This document shows, piece after piece, positions 38,456 through 48,662 of a DNA stretch of 53,443 nucleotides. The notes beneath the pieces are model-generated. The model made no database searches and had not been told where the DNA came from. It worked only from the letters and a program-made list of their open reading frames with translations. The position numbers and the translations under genes were made by a program. Every line of letters starts with the position of its first letter. The stretch's first letter is position 1. Source of the stretch: a virus. The stretch is from positions 1 through 53,443 of IMG/VR virus record IMGVR_UViG_3300005747_000096; one strand, given 5' to 3'.

Positions 38456-41400
38456 TTATCCATCCCCGCCAAAGATACGACTACCAAACTGTTGCATGTC
38501 TCTATCCATACCAAAGCGAACATCTTCTTGTCCGTATTCATCTTGCTCAATAACCCGCATTTCATAACGCCCTGTTCGCACTGCAGAGTTAATTGCTAGG
38601 CTCATTGCCTGTCTGAATCTGGGTTCTGGCGAGCCATCTGCGTATTGCTTAATTGCTTTAGAAAAAGCTTTGGGGTCAGTAACCGCTATAGCTAACACAT
38701 GGGCAGCTACTTCTTTTTGTAGCTTTTCCTTTTCAGCAATCGGCGCTGATGTTAATCGCCGTAGCATAGCGGCTGTTGGGTTCATATAACCTGCAGTCAG
38801 GAGAATGGCGGTTGATACAGCATCCCTAATATCATTATTTATTACAGTATCAGATCCAGCCTGTGCTACTTTCATGCGGCTTGGAATACTGGCATCATAC
38901 AGAACCCCTAATGTTTGCAGCACAGATTCTTTCATCAAACCGTTTTCTGATGCGTCTGCAGGGAATACCAAATCAATAGACTTCATTAGGTTTGATGCAT
39001 CATCAGAGGACAGTTTATTTACTTGTCCAAGTGCTATAGCTTTTTTGCCTTTAGATGTGGGAGTTGCCCCAGTTAGTTTAGAACCAACCGTATCAAGTGC
39101 CACTGCCTGCAAAGCTTCAAGTGCTTGCTTTTTCTGATTACCTTCAAGCAGAGCAACACGATCCAAAACGGTTTGTATTTTATTAGCGCTATCTGCACCT
39201 GTCATAATGCTGGATAATACATCCCTTGCATTAGACACCGGCCGTAGAGCAGTCGGCCCTTGTGCATCTAGACCTAATGGTCTTCCTGGTTCGTCGCTTA
39301 TAAGCTTGCCGATTATGCTTTCTTGCGCTTGTCTGGCTTGTGCCTCAAGCTGCTCTTTAAGCGTGTCATTAGCCAGAACCATATCGCCCAGATTTCCACG
39401 GGCATCTTCTATCTGTTTTACTGCCTCATCTAATTTAGCAAGAGTTGCAGTATCCCCAATATCAGAAAGTTTCTGCCGAATACCCTTGAAAGCATTTACA
39501 ACCATTGCTTCTGTTTGAGGATTATCACCAGACATTGCTATAGCTTCACGTAGCTGTTGAGTGGCGTTGGCTACAAACAAATCACCAAATGCGCCATCTA
39601 GTTCTCTGGGAGATCTAACCCCGTCCAACATGAAGTCTAATTGGGTTCTAAGCAGACCTGTCGTATCTGCAACTACCTGATCAGAAAATACCTGTCCTTG
39701 AGTACCAGCGTCTACTTCATTTCGATCAAGTGGCCCTGGAATCTCGCCTCTAGGATTTGTTTCAGGATCAAACGCACGTCTGGCCCCTAACTTATCTTCT
39801 AGTGCCCGTGACTCTTGAGAGTTTGAAAATTTAGCCTTTGCTTCTTTAAAAACGGCATCCGCATTACGATACTGGTCAGCTATATCAGGATAAGTATTAA
39901 TTACATGCGCCATCTGACCGCTGTCAGCGTCAGTAATATGATCTCTGAATTCTATCAGTCTTTTTCTTACTTCGGGGTCACCGCTATAAGAGTCAATCAC
40001 GCTGGATAGGTTTTTCTTAATAGCATACAGATCTTTAAATTTAATCTGATCTGCAATCCTATTGGTAATCTGTTCTGGTGTTTCTCTTGCTACGACAATA
40101 GAGGCCTCTTCACCTGCTATAGGTAAAGGGTCTGGGATACGTTTAGTAACATTAGCATCAAAGGGCGCAATGATAGCCCTAAGAACATCCCCTGCCTTGC
40201 GCCCAGACTCATCCATAATATTAGAAGCAGCAACAACCTGATTAAGTTTGCTTTTTAGCAATGCCGCATCAATCGGGGCGTCAGGTAAGTTATCGTAAGT
40301 TGCAGCTACATTATCAAAGGTATCTTTGAACGTCTTATAAACGTCATTGGTAAATATCTCTTGGACAACATCCCGATACTTTTCGGGATCTGTATTGAAT
40401 ACTGTCGAACTACCCAACATGTCTTCAATGATTGGATTTTGTTCTACAACCTTAGATTGTTGTGAGAGTAGCTCATCCGTTTGTCGAGTAACATCGGATA
40501 CTTGTGTTCGTAGGCCTGCCATTTCAGTATCAACATCGCCTACAACATCTTTTGCTAATCTCTGTGCAGCCTGATCCACGGGGCCGGTAGTAGCATTCGG
40601 GTCTATATTTCTACCTTGCCTAGCAAGTTGATCTGCACTTTGGTTTATAAACCCTGCTACCTCAGTAGCCGTTTTATCTACAGATGACGCCACAACTGGA
40701 TTAGATAATTGGCTTCGCATCAGACCAATCATAGCAGAGGACATTCTTGCGGCTTCTTGCTCTACAAACTCATCATACTCAACCTTGGACATGGTATCCA
40801 TTAGCTTCTGGTTTGCTTCACGCACGTAAGCCTCAGAGGCCCGTAGCATAGCAACAGATGTGTCCGCTTTAATGTCCGCTTTAGATTGGCCCAGCGCAAC
40901 CTCAATAACAGAGTTATTGTTTAGCTTTTCAGCCAACAGATATAGTCTGCGCTTTGTTTCATCCGCAGAAACTTCGAATATCTTGGGATCAAGGTAGGTA
41001 ATAATTCCCTTTAATGTATCATCTTCCGCAGCCCGTGATAGTACATTGTTGTTCAGTAATTTAGTTGACTCACTGACTAACTCTTTACCTTTCCCATAAA
41101 CTGGGCCTATTACGTTTTTACCAACTGCTAATATACCGTCGAATGCGCCGTTGAGAAACAAGCCATCCAAGAACATGGAAACATCTTTGGCCTGTTGCTC
41201 ATTAAGAAAGGTTCCTTGCAGTGTGCTAGGAGTAATCAATAAACCAGTATCACCTTCCTTTGACATTATAGTTTCAACAATAGAAGTAATTAATGCATCA
41301 TCATATATTTGTGCTCTTTTTGCTAATTTCTCTCCACCTTTTACATAGGGAGATACAAATTTTCCTACATATCTAGACGCCCCTACCATTGGAATTACAG

Positions 41401-42100
41401 GCGCTGCTATAGAAAGCAAATCGGTAAACAATTGCTCACCGCCCTGCATTTGATAGTCGGCTATGTTACGCTCTAAGTTACTTTCCCCAGTAAACTTCCC
41501 TTCTGTAACAAGGCCCCCAAATTGCTGGAATATATCCTTACCTGCCTGCTCAACAGAACGCCCAAAAGCGGAACTTGCAGGATCAGGTATTTTAAATAGA
41601 TATTCTTTATTTACTGTATTTCCGTTTTCATCTTCTTCGGTAACTACTTTTGTGTAGAACCGATTAGAACCATCTTGGTATCCTGTATTATTATATATTT
41701 CCTGAGAGCTTGTATTAAACTGTGCTACTGCTTCATCATATTCAGCAAGAGCTTTTTGATTGCTTGTTAGTACACCACTTTCTGGATCTGGTGCTTTTTC
41801 AAATACAGAGGCAACTTTAGCCCCAAGAGGATAATCAGGGTATTCTCCATATAATCCTTCATAGGAAAGGCTGTCTCTTTGTGAACCTGCGGATTTAACT
41901 TCTTCTGTTACATCCCGTGAAAGCCCAGCGCCTGATGTAGGCTCACGGGTTTCTGTTTCAGATAAACCAAGTCCATCTAAATCAAGCGAGGGGTTTCGTT
42001 TTAAAAGTGCATCAAGTTCAGGATCTAGAAGATTTTCATCCTCTTCTTCCTCTAACCCAAGAGCCTTTAAATCTAAGTCTTGAAGTGTGCGCTCTGCCAT
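38456..42100 (-). CDS. Very large internal virion / DNA-ejection protein
   Basis: A 1214-residue protein, the largest in the window. The N-terminus (MAERTLQDLDLKALGLEEEEDENLLDPELDALLKRNPSLDLDGLGL) is acidic and Leu-rich. The rest is mostly helical with many Asp/Glu/Gln, a hydrophobic stretch near residue 235 (LFTDLLSIAAPVIPMVGAS) and a C-terminal helical domain with ILLTAGYMNPTAAMLRRL. Size, helical texture and placement beside a muralytic internal protein recall T7 gp16-type ejection proteins of podoviruses. No enzyme motif is seen. Confidence 0.6.
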   Translation of the reverse strand: MAERTLQDLDLKALGLEEEEDENLLDPELDALLKRNPSLDLDGLGLSETETREPTSGAGLSRDVTEEVKSAGSQRDSLSYEGLYGEYPDYPLGAKVASVFEKAPDPESGVLTSNQKALAEYDEAVAQFNTSSQEIYNNTGYQDGSNRFYTKVVTEEDENGNTVNKEYLFKIPDPASSAFGRSVEQAGKDIFQQFGGLVTEGKFTGESNLERNIADYQMQGGEQLFTDLLSIAAPVIPMVGASRYVGKFVSPYVKGGEKLAKRAQIYDDALITSIVETIMSKEGDTGLLITPSTLQGTFLNEQQAKDVSMFLDGLFLNGAFDGILAVGKNVIGPVYGKGKELVSESTKLLNNNVLSRAAEDDTLKGIITYLDPKIFEVSADETKRRLYLLAEKLNNNSVIEVALGQSKADIKADTSVAMLRASEAYVREANQKLMDTMSKVEYDEFVEQEAARMSSAMIGLMRSQLSNPVVASSVDKTATEVAGFINQSADQLARQGRNIDPNATTGPVDQAAQRLAKDVVGDVDTEMAGLRTQVSDVTRQTDELLSQQSKVVEQNPIIEDMLGSSTVFNTDPEKYRDVVQEIFTNDVYKTFKDTFDNVAATYDNLPDAPIDAALLKSKLNQVVAASNIMDESGRKAGDVLRAIIAPFDANVTKRIPDPLPIAGEEASIVVARETPEQITNRIADQIKFKDLYAIKKNLSSVIDSYSGDPEVRKRLIEFRDHITDADSGQMAHVINTYPDIADQYRNADAVFKEAKAKFSNSQESRALEDKLGARRAFDPETNPRGEIPGPLDRNEVDAGTQGQVFSDQVVADTTGLLRTQLDFMLDGVRSPRELDGAFGDLFVANATQQLREAIAMSGDNPQTEAMVVNAFKGIRQKLSDIGDTATLAKLDEAVKQIEDARGNLGDMVLANDTLKEQLEAQARQAQESIIGKLISDEPGRPLGLDAQGPTALRPVSNARDVLSSIMTGADSANKIQTVLDRVALLEGNQKKQALEALQAVALDTVGSKLTGATPTSKGKKAIALGQVNKLSSDDASNLMKSIDLVFPADASENGLMKESVLQTLGVLYDASIPSRMKVAQAGSDTVINNDIRDAVSTAILLTAGYMNPTAAMLRRLTSAPIAEKEKLQKEVAAHVLAIAVTDPKAFSKAIKQYADGSPEPRFRQAMSLAINSAVRTGRYEMRVIEQDEYGQEDVRFGMDRDMQQFGSRIFGGDG

Positions 42101-44496
42101 TACTCTGTTCCCCTTGGAAACTGTCGCTCAAGAATATCTACGGGCAGGTTGAACTTTTTAGAAATCATTCCAATTACAGTTGTTCTATCTGTTGTATTCA
42201 AACCTGCCAGTTGATCTTTTGCTGCTTCATATTGAGGGCTGTTCAGATAATTATTCAGTCTTATTTCAATACCTTGAGCAGGATTACCTGTGTTTATTGG
42301 AATAGATCTTGTATTCATCCATTCAATTGCTGCTACGATATCAGGGCTTCTACTTTCCATAAATGTATCGAAAGGTACTAGAATATCTTTGTAAGCGGCT
42401 TCGTAACCTGGCCGTTCAGCTATAATACCTAACTCTGGTTTAGTTTGAATATTATCGTGAACATCCCGTGCATCTGCATACGCTGTACCGACCAAGCCTC
42501 GTAAGTTTTCAGAAAATGCGCCATATGTTGATCCCTGTATTATTGTCTTATAGGCATTTTCAAAATCAGCATCTGTAATTCTATCTTGGTTCAGGCCAGA
42601 TGTTGCGTAGATATAGGCAAGTTCAAATGCCCTTGATTGAAATTGTCCATATAATCGTGCTTTATCCCTAACTTCATCGGGCGCATTTTCTAAGTCTAAG
42701 GCTACTGCCCTATTAAATCCTCTGCGTATTTCTTCTTTAGTATTTCCTCTAAAGTATGAATCCAATTCCCCTACTTCAGCCCGTAACCTTTCTAGAACTG
42801 AAGGGAATCTACCGCCCACAAATGTAAGAACTGATCCATCCGATTGCTCTACTATGCTATCAAGCTCTTTAGATCTTCTAAGTAATAAGGTCGTATCATT
42901 TCTCTGTTTAAGAATTGGCGTGGTTGTGGCGGTATTTATTCTAACAGCATCTTTTACCGCTTCATTAAATTCGGCGGCACTTCCGATACTATCTGGTTTT
43001 ATTACTTCAACAACGGTTCCATCTTCTAAAGTCTCTGTTCTACTAAAAGATCTTCCCAAGGAAGGGTCGTAGAAATCACCATTCTCTTTTAATTCAAGGG
43101 CCTTACGCTGATAGCTTTCTCCTCCATCTATAGAAACTTCAGCAAAATATGTCTCACCAGTAAGACCTAATGCCTCTGTATCTTTCTGTATCTTTGCCAG
43201 ATGAGTGTTAAGAGCAGCTATAACTTTAGCTTTTTGATCATCTGAAAGATTAGTAGAATTTTCTGCCTTAGTTATCTGAGCCACTGTTGTTCCAACAGAT
43301 CCGATTCCAGATAACCAAGAATCCATATCAACAGGACTTTCGACTGCATTCATTGCCTGGATATCGTCGTGCAAGGCTTTTTGTTGTGGGTTTTGAAGGT
43401 CTAAAGATTGAGCAAACCTACTTCTTTCTGCGGGAGATAGTCGTGCGATTGCTAATTTTTCAGATGTAGACGCACCTTCAGGTCTAGGCGGCTTAATGAT
43501 AAATGTTTCTTGTGTTCGATCCCCAGCGGTACTGGTTTCCTCTAGGCCCCCTGCCATAGCATGTGTTCTAGCGTAGTCCGTTAGGCTGGTTCCGTTGGAG
43601 TCTTTTTCATTGTACTTGCCATCCGTAATCAGGAACTGTTTCAGGCCGCTCTTACCACCTAAATGCGCTACAGCCACTAAGCTAGACTCGGTTAATGTGA
43701 CGCCATTAATCTCCGTGCCTATAAACTTATCCAAGCCTTCGGATTTGATGTATTGTGAAATATCCTTAAAGTGCCAATCCGCAATCTTCTCTTGCTCGGC
43801 TTCGGGCATATTCAACATATCTTTGGCGGTATAATTCGTACCGGCAACTGCATTATAATCAGCTAATCTAGCGTCACCGAATTGATACCGCCCCGCAAAC
43901 ATTTTACCATCAGGGTTAATATTCTTAGCTGTAAGATCCCCGCTGCCACGGCTTTCAGTATTAGCAAGGCTTTTCCGTACACCTTTAGGTTCCCGTGGCC
44001 CCTTCAGGTCGGACATAGATTCCTTAAAGGCCTCGTCCATCTGTGCTTCTATCTCAGGTGGCTTCGGCCCTCTATTCTTGTACAGACTATTAGCGGCTAC
44101 CTTACCTAGCCTTCCATCTTTAATAAGGCTCTCGTACATATTACGAGTACCATTCACATCATCGCCGTTAATTTCTAGTTCACCATAGACGTGGTTAGTA
44201 AAATTTGTGTTGTTAGGATCTAAGCCTATGCCATTTACGATAGACTTTGCGGCCTTTAGCCGTTGTGCATTCTTTTTCTCTTCAGCTTTTTGTTCTGCCA
44301 GAGCTTCTTCCCGTTTTTTCTTACGGTCGGCCTCTTCTTCAAGGCGCATCATCTGCTCTTGCTTGAATCGGCCTTCCATACCCGCACCAATCGAGCGGAT
44401 TAAAGAACCAAAGCCCTCATCAACAGCACTTTTCTTTTTAGGAGCGTAGCTGATCTTACCTGCGTAAAAATCCCGTTCTACATCACGCCAACCCAT
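42100..44496 (-). CDS. Internal virion protein with lysozyme/transglycosylase-like domain
   Basis: A 798-residue protein. A charged helical N-terminus (about 40-85, MMRLEEEADRKKKREEALAEQ-type) is followed by a muralytic-looking domain at about 175-320: NTESRGSGDLTAKNINPDGKMFAGRYQFGDARLADYNAVAGTNYTA..., with a Glu in TESRGSG as candidate catalytic residue, in the style of virion lysozymes (phage transglycosylase-like). The C-terminal 450 residues are helical. It would cut peptidoglycan during DNA injection. The start overlaps its upstream neighbour by 14 nt and the end abuts the ejection protein. Confidence 0.65.
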   Translation of the reverse strand: MGWRDVERDFYAGKISYAPKKKSAVDEGFGSLIRSIGAGMEGRFKQEQMMRLEEEADRKKKREEALAEQKAEEKKNAQRLKAAKSIVNGIGLDPNNTNFTNHVYGELEINGDDVNGTRNMYESLIKDGRLGKVAANSLYKNRGPKPPEIEAQMDEAFKESMSDLKGPREPKGVRKSLANTESRGSGDLTAKNINPDGKMFAGRYQFGDARLADYNAVAGTNYTAKDMLNMPEAEQEKIADWHFKDISQYIKSEGLDKFIGTEINGVTLTESSLVAVAHLGGKSGLKQFLITDGKYNEKDSNGTSLTDYARTHAMAGGLEETSTAGDRTQETFIIKPPRPEGASTSEKLAIARLSPAERSRFAQSLDLQNPQQKALHDDIQAMNAVESPVDMDSWLSGIGSVGTTVAQITKAENSTNLSDDQKAKVIAALNTHLAKIQKDTEALGLTGETYFAEVSIDGGESYQRKALELKENGDFYDPSLGRSFSRTETLEDGTVVEVIKPDSIGSAAEFNEAVKDAVRINTATTTPILKQRNDTTLLLRRSKELDSIVEQSDGSVLTFVGGRFPSVLERLRAEVGELDSYFRGNTKEEIRRGFNRAVALDLENAPDEVRDKARLYGQFQSRAFELAYIYATSGLNQDRITDADFENAYKTIIQGSTYGAFSENLRGLVGTAYADARDVHDNIQTKPELGIIAERPGYEAAYKDILVPFDTFMESRSPDIVAAIEWMNTRSIPINTGNPAQGIEIRLNNYLNSPQYEAAKDQLAGLNTTDRTTVIGMISKKFNLPVDILERQFPRGTE

Positions 44497-45043
44497 CTTG
44501 AGGCTCCTCTTCGTTATTATTCATACCCAACATACTGGCCTGTTCTTCATCCGAAGAACTCATTGCCTCTTGCGGAGAAGGGGTTCCCATCAAACCACCT
44601 GTCCTCATAGGCGGTGGTGATGGCGGTGCTGCCACATCAGGATCTTCATCCTCTAAAATGCCCAGCGCCATTCTTAGGCTCGTGGGAGTAATCATTTTGT
44701 CTTTGTCGGTAGACGGAACCATCTTGTGTTTGATCCCAGCCTCTTTAGCTATTATTTCCATGTATCGGGCTACCGGCCCTGCAATGAGAATTGCTAGGTC
44801 AATGGATACCTTCCCTTTGGATATCCCTTGCATCAGTAGGGAACCCGTCAGACTAGCGGCGTCCATCTTTAGCTGCAGCATGGACATTACCAAGTGTTGT
44901 TGCTCTGGCTCATTCAACTTACTGATAAAATAATCTACCGCCTCATCGTAGTCGGTATATTCTGGCGGTCTGTGCCAAGGATAATTTCGGGTATCGGCAG
45001 TGAAGTTTGCGCCGGGAATAGGTGCATCAATTGGGAGTACCAT
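44483..45043 (-). CDS. Unknown virion-region protein
   Basis: A 186-residue protein: MVLPIDAPIPGANFTADTRN, then YPWHRPPEYTDYDEAVDYFISKLNEPEQ with a helical middle (MVMSMLQLKMDAASLTGSLLMQGI) and a Pro/Met/Glu-rich tail. The motif RPPEYTDYDEAVDYFI recurs in marine phage proteins next to internal virion genes. Function unknown. Confidence 0.6.
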   Translation of the reverse strand: MVLPIDAPIPGANFTADTRNYPWHRPPEYTDYDEAVDYFISKLNEPEQQHLVMSMLQLKMDAASLTGSLLMQGISKGKVSIDLAILIAGPVARYMEIIAKEAGIKHKMVPSTDKDKMITPTSLRMALGILEDEDPDVAAPPSPPPMRTGGLMGTPSPQEAMSSSDEEQASMLGMNNNEEEPQDGLA

Positions 45044-45208
45044 TTATTCTTCTTCCTTTTCGACTTCGCCCACCAGTTGCTCCTCAAGCTGGTCAAAATA
45101 ATCAGGGGTGTAGACTAGGCCACCTTCCTTCAATCCATTGGAGTTGATAGGCAGTTTACCATCAAGAAACCGCTTCACTGACTTCACTACTGCGTGTTCA
45201 AACTTCAT
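45044..45208 (-). CDS. 54-residue acidic protein
   Basis: The ATG at 45208 overlaps the end of the S74 gene by 11 nt, and the TAA abuts the next ATG (TAAATGG). The product MKFEHAVVKSVKRFLDGKLP is followed by INSNGLKEGGLVYTPDYFDQLEEQLVGEVEKEEE. It is small, acidic and helical. It sits in the virion operon and is well supported by spacing only. Confidence 0.55.
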   Translation of the reverse strand: MKFEHAVVKSVKRFLDGKLPINSNGLKEGGLVYTPDYFDQLEEQLVGEVEKEEE

Positions 45209-47474
45209 TGTTTATCATCCCGTAATTTACTCGGAGGTAACCGTCCTCGCCTTGAGTCACGGCGTGTGGATGTGTTTTCAGGACTTCTTGGGCCAATACA
45301 CCAATGCTAGGATGCTGGTCTGCGCCTAATTCCTTGCCCTTATCGTTCCAATCCCAAGTGTAGTAATTTACATTGCCTATGGTCGAATAATGCTGAATGT
45401 TTTCTTTAAGTCGGGTGTCTGACCAATCTAACCAATCTCTATCAAAGGTATCCACTAGATCGACTTCTAGTGCCCCATCATCAAATGGATTAAGGTCAAT
45501 ATCGCCCTCAAGAACATTTTCCACTGAATCTACCAGATCTACTTCAAGAGCTTCGCCCTTCCCAAATGGATTAGCGTCTAAAGCCTCTAAGGCGGCTACT
45601 GCAGCAATTGTTGCGGTTACTGGGTTTGAAAGAGAGAGAAGACCTATTGCTTCATCTGACACATCACTTGTATCGCCGCCGCCGGTAAATAAATCCACGG
45701 CCCCACTTATAAGATCTTCTGCGCCACCAATAAAGTCGATGCCTTCGCCATCGCCACCAACAAGATCCTCAAAGCCGCCAATAAAATCTATTCCGTCACC
45801 ATCGCCAATTCCGACTGCCCCTAGAACAGAATTTACCCCATCCATTATGCTGCTTGCAGTGCTGCCTACCCCATCCTTATAGATAGAAGCGGTTAAAGCC
45901 GTACCCGCCAGACCAATAAGGGCTGTCATAGTTTCACTCATGCCGCCACCCGCTTCGGCATCAGCCTGCGCCCGGATTCCTGCCATTAGAATATTAGCAT
46001 CACGATCCGCATCGCTGTTGTAATTATTTACTGTGTGATCCAGTAGACTATCGACCCGATCCCACATTTGGTTCATCGCCTCTTGGCTTAGATCCAATCC
46101 ATTACGAACATCCTCAGTTTGAGCGTCAAAGGCTAACTCAGTATTTGTCTCGGCTACGGATTGCCGCCATTGGGCATTGTCGGAGTCAATCTGGTATTGC
46201 ATGTCTGCATAGTACCGCTGCCGACTGTCTTCCATTTCGGCTTCAAACTCAGCGCCATCGTTTAGTTCACCCGCATTAAACCGTTTGATTTGATTAAGCT
46301 GCTCAGAACGATGCATTTGAATATTGGCATTCAGGTTATCGTAATACTTCGTAAAATCGTTTTCTTGTTCAGTATCAAAGCGTCTAGCCACATTGGTTTC
46401 GGCGGCATCTGATAGCATTACGTCTATACGTTCTTGGGTATTAATAATCTCTGCTTCCTGCTCAAGATCCAAGTTCTTTAGATCCATTTGCAAAAAGGCA
46501 TCAGCGTTGTTTACCGCCGCAGTTTCCCTAGCTCCTAGATTGGCTACCTCAAACTTAGCCAAAGTTTGCGCTTTGTTAATAATCGACTCTTGGCGATTGT
46601 CTAAGTTTTCCGTAGTCAGCGTTTGGAAAAAAGCTGCCTCATCCTTTGATATGCCAATCGTCGCTTCCATAATAGCGTTTGCCATCGCTGCAGTCGCTGC
46701 AGTGCCTGACATACCATCAAAGGCTATACTGCGTTTTAGCATACGGGCAGTACTTTGCGCCCACGGTGGGATAACAGGCTCACCAGTATCAGGGTCTTTA
46801 AACTGACGGCTTATGATATCCATCTGACCAGCAATCGTGGCCTTGGCGTCAGTGTAGTTTCCCTCTCCCAATTCTTCCGCAAGTAAACGGCCAGAAGTTG
46901 TAGAAGTATCAATAATGGTGGAGAAGTTCTGAGTAGCGTATTGGTTTAGGGCAGCACCGGTCTGGTTAACTGTGCCATCTTCGTTAACGCCAGTAGCAGC
47001 CGCATCGATGTCAATTTCTATATCACTGGCGTCTATAAGCGCATTAGAATCCTCAGTGATCTCACCCTGTGCCGCATTGACCGTAGTTTCAGGAGTTCCT
47101 AGTGAACCTTCTACAGTCTCAACATTATCTGAGTAACCTGCCGCATCAGGAATATCAGTAAATTCATTAGCTAATTCAGCATCGTCTTCATCTACCGTAT
47201 TCGTATTATCTATGACTAGATCGTCGCCTAGATCATACCGCTCATCAGTAGCATCAAGATTTGTTCCCGTGGCGTCTGCATCTAGCTCAGTATAATTATC
47301 ACTTACCAGAAGATCATTATCAGCCAAAAACGTATTAGGATCATCGGCTAATGACTGTATATCAGTATCCTGATCAGTCATGCCAACGTCATCCATCGCA
47401 CCGTCGAGATCGAAGATGTCTTGGTTTTCTGTTTCATCCTCTATGGGTAGGATTGTCACATCATCTTCAGCCAT
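45198..47474 (-). CDS. Large virion protein with peptidase S74 chaperone domain
   Basis: From the ATG at 47474 (MAEDDVTILPIEDETENQD), after AGGGA, the product has about 758 residues. The first 200 residues are very acidic with repeated Asp/Asn/Thr. The middle is helical (NLDNRQESIINKAQTLAKFEVANLG...) and the C-terminus has Gly-Asp-Gly-rich repeats (SVLGAVGIGDGDGIDFIGGFEDLVGGDGEGIDFIGGAEDL). The end WSDTRLKENIQHYSTIGNVNYYTWDWNDKG is the peptidase S74 intramolecular chaperone, with Ser in SDTRLKENI and Lys as the self-cleavage pair. It is probably a spike or tail-associated protein, unusual for its acidic N-terminal region. Confidence 0.7.
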   Translation of the reverse strand: MAEDDVTILPIEDETENQDIFDLDGAMDDVGMTDQDTDIQSLADDPNTFLADNDLLVSDNYTELDADATGTNLDATDERYDLGDDLVIDNTNTVDEDDAELANEFTDIPDAAGYSDNVETVEGSLGTPETTVNAAQGEITEDSNALIDASDIEIDIDAAATGVNEDGTVNQTGAALNQYATQNFSTIIDTSTTSGRLLAEELGEGNYTDAKATIAGQMDIISRQFKDPDTGEPVIPPWAQSTARMLKRSIAFDGMSGTAATAAMANAIMEATIGISKDEAAFFQTLTTENLDNRQESIINKAQTLAKFEVANLGARETAAVNNADAFLQMDLKNLDLEQEAEIINTQERIDVMLSDAAETNVARRFDTEQENDFTKYYDNLNANIQMHRSEQLNQIKRFNAGELNDGAEFEAEMEDSRQRYYADMQYQIDSDNAQWRQSVAETNTELAFDAQTEDVRNGLDLSQEAMNQMWDRVDSLLDHTVNNYNSDADRDANILMAGIRAQADAEAGGGMSETMTALIGLAGTALTASIYKDGVGSTASSIMDGVNSVLGAVGIGDGDGIDFIGGFEDLVGGDGEGIDFIGGAEDLISGAVDLFTGGGDTSDVSDEAIGLLSLSNPVTATIAAVAALEALDANPFGKGEALEVDLVDSVENVLEGDIDLNPFDDGALEVDLVDTFDRDWLDWSDTRLKENIQHYSTIGNVNYYTWDWNDKGKELGADQHPSIGVLAQEVLKTHPHAVTQGEDGYLRVNYGMINNEV

Positions 47475-47718
47475 TGATATTATCCCTTTCGGCTTCGCAT
47501 CGCCTGATACGATCACGTAAGTAAATGTAGTTTTTCATCGCTTCCTCTATCGCCCGACTATCAGGTGGAAGAGCTTCGATTTCGTCTGCTAATTGATTGT
47601 TAAATCTGTCATCGTACTGCGCCATCGAAGGGCAGTAGACCTCAAGCTGCGTCCTATAGACCGTTGTTACGCAGCCGGTCAGTGACAGAGCGACGATCAG
47701 TAAGGGTATCGCTCTCAT
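47467..47718 (-). CDS. Outer-membrane spanin lipoprotein (Rz1-like)
   Basis: An 83-residue protein. MRAIPLLIVALSLTGCVTTV has a signal peptide with the lipobox LTGC (Cys16). The mature part is short and ends with RDRIRRCEAERDNING. It overlaps the Rz-like gene (47654-47893) by 65 nt in another frame, the classical Rz/Rz1 layout. Together they fuse inner and outer membranes at lysis. Confidence 0.75.
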   Translation of the reverse strand: MRAIPLLIVALSLTGCVTTVYRTQLEVYCPSMAQYDDRFNNQLADEIEALPPDSRAIEEAMKNYIYLRDRIRRCEAERDNING

Positions 47719-47893
47719 GTTCTGCCATATTTTTGTAAAAATCAGAGGCCTTTGTCTGTGCCTCTAATTCGTCCTCAAGGACTTTGGTTTTCTCTTTAGC
47801 TCGTCCTTTGACCTGACCCATCACGTAAAGGATAGGTAAGGCCAGAGCTAAAGCGCCTATTGCGTAGGACTTTATTTTGGAGAAAAGCATCAA
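47654..47893 (-). CDS. Inner-membrane spanin (Rz-like)
   Basis: A 79-residue protein: an N-terminal membrane helix (IKSYAIGALALALPILYVMG) and then a charged coiled-coil region (KAKEKTKVLEDELEAQTKASDFYKNM-like). This is the Rz-type i-spanin layout, upstream of and partly overlapping the Rz1-like lipoprotein. Its start overlaps the lysozyme stop by 4 nt. Confidence 0.75.
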   Translation of the reverse strand: MMLFSKIKSYAIGALALALPILYVMGQVKGRAKEKTKVLEDELEAQTKASDFYKNMAEHESDTLTDRRSVTDRLRNNGL

Positions 47894-48621
47894 TGGATGC
47901 CTTCCTTGTGGTCGTTGAATCTGGCATACGCTGCCAGTGCGATACCGCCTAAAGCACAGAGCAAAAAGATAGTCTTCATGCTATCGCTATAGGGAACCAA
48001 GGCTTCGATCTGAGGGGCAATTTCGCCCAGCGCCGTAGCGGCCCCAGCTACACCAGCGCCCACCATAGTCTTAGACTTAGTAAGTGGCTTAACTGCTTCG
48101 GCAGTAACCTTTTGAGCCATCATCGGCCCACCCTCATCAGACGGTAGTTGGGCGTCACGGGAGAAGATAGCGGCTTCGGCTGAACGGCGGCGTGTCAGAC
48201 CCCGAAGAGGTGTTAACTTGCCATCTACCCTGGCTTTGTTCCATCTTAGAAATTGCTCTGGTACGGCGTCATAATTTCCAGAGTTCAGTAGGCGCAGCAA
48301 AGTTGATGACTTGAAGTTGCCACCGCCCAAGTTGAAAACGAAGGACGTTAAAGCGTCATACTGGCCTTGCGATAATGGTACGTTAACGTATTTTTTAACG
48401 ATCTTGCCGTGTTCATCTAAGTCTTCCATCAACCGCTTTTCGGCATAATCCACAGTCCACTTGTCGCCAGACCTTACGCCTTTCGTGGCACCATATCCGT
48501 TTGTCCAACGGTTTGCGACACAGCGGTAGGCGTGGACTAATCCATCGTCACCCATCTTATGTAGGCCTTCGAACTTCTTCACTAAATCAACGCATTGCTG
48601 CGATACACTTACGGGATGCAT
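47890..48621 (-). CDS. Endolysin (GH24 lysozyme) with C-terminal membrane helices
   Basis: From the ATG at 48621 (MHPVSVSQQCVDLVKKFEGL), after AAAGGAAG, the product has 243 residues. The GH24 fold has Glu18 in KKFEG, ANRWTNGYG at 36-44, LSQGQYDALTSFVFNLGGGNF and LTRRRSAEAAIF. After residue 180 there is a hydrophobic segment (MVGAGVAGAATALG) and a second (MKTIFLLCALGGIALAAYA) ending in a charged tail. A lysozyme with its own C-terminal membrane region is unusual and may be tethered or carry a holin-like part. Driven by the operator-containing promoter at 48663-48691. Confidence 0.8.
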   Translation of the reverse strand: MHPVSVSQQCVDLVKKFEGLHKMGDDGLVHAYRCVANRWTNGYGATKGVRSGDKWTVDYAEKRLMEDLDEHGKIVKKYVNVPLSQGQYDALTSFVFNLGGGNFKSSTLLRLLNSGNYDAVPEQFLRWNKARVDGKLTPLRGLTRRRSAEAAIFSRDAQLPSDEGGPMMAQKVTAEAVKPLTKSKTMVGAGVAGAATALGEIAPQIEALVPYSDSMKTIFLLCALGGIALAAYARFNDHKEGIH

Positions 48622-48662
48622 ACTACTTCCTTTGGGGTATAAATTTTTAGGGGGATACAATC

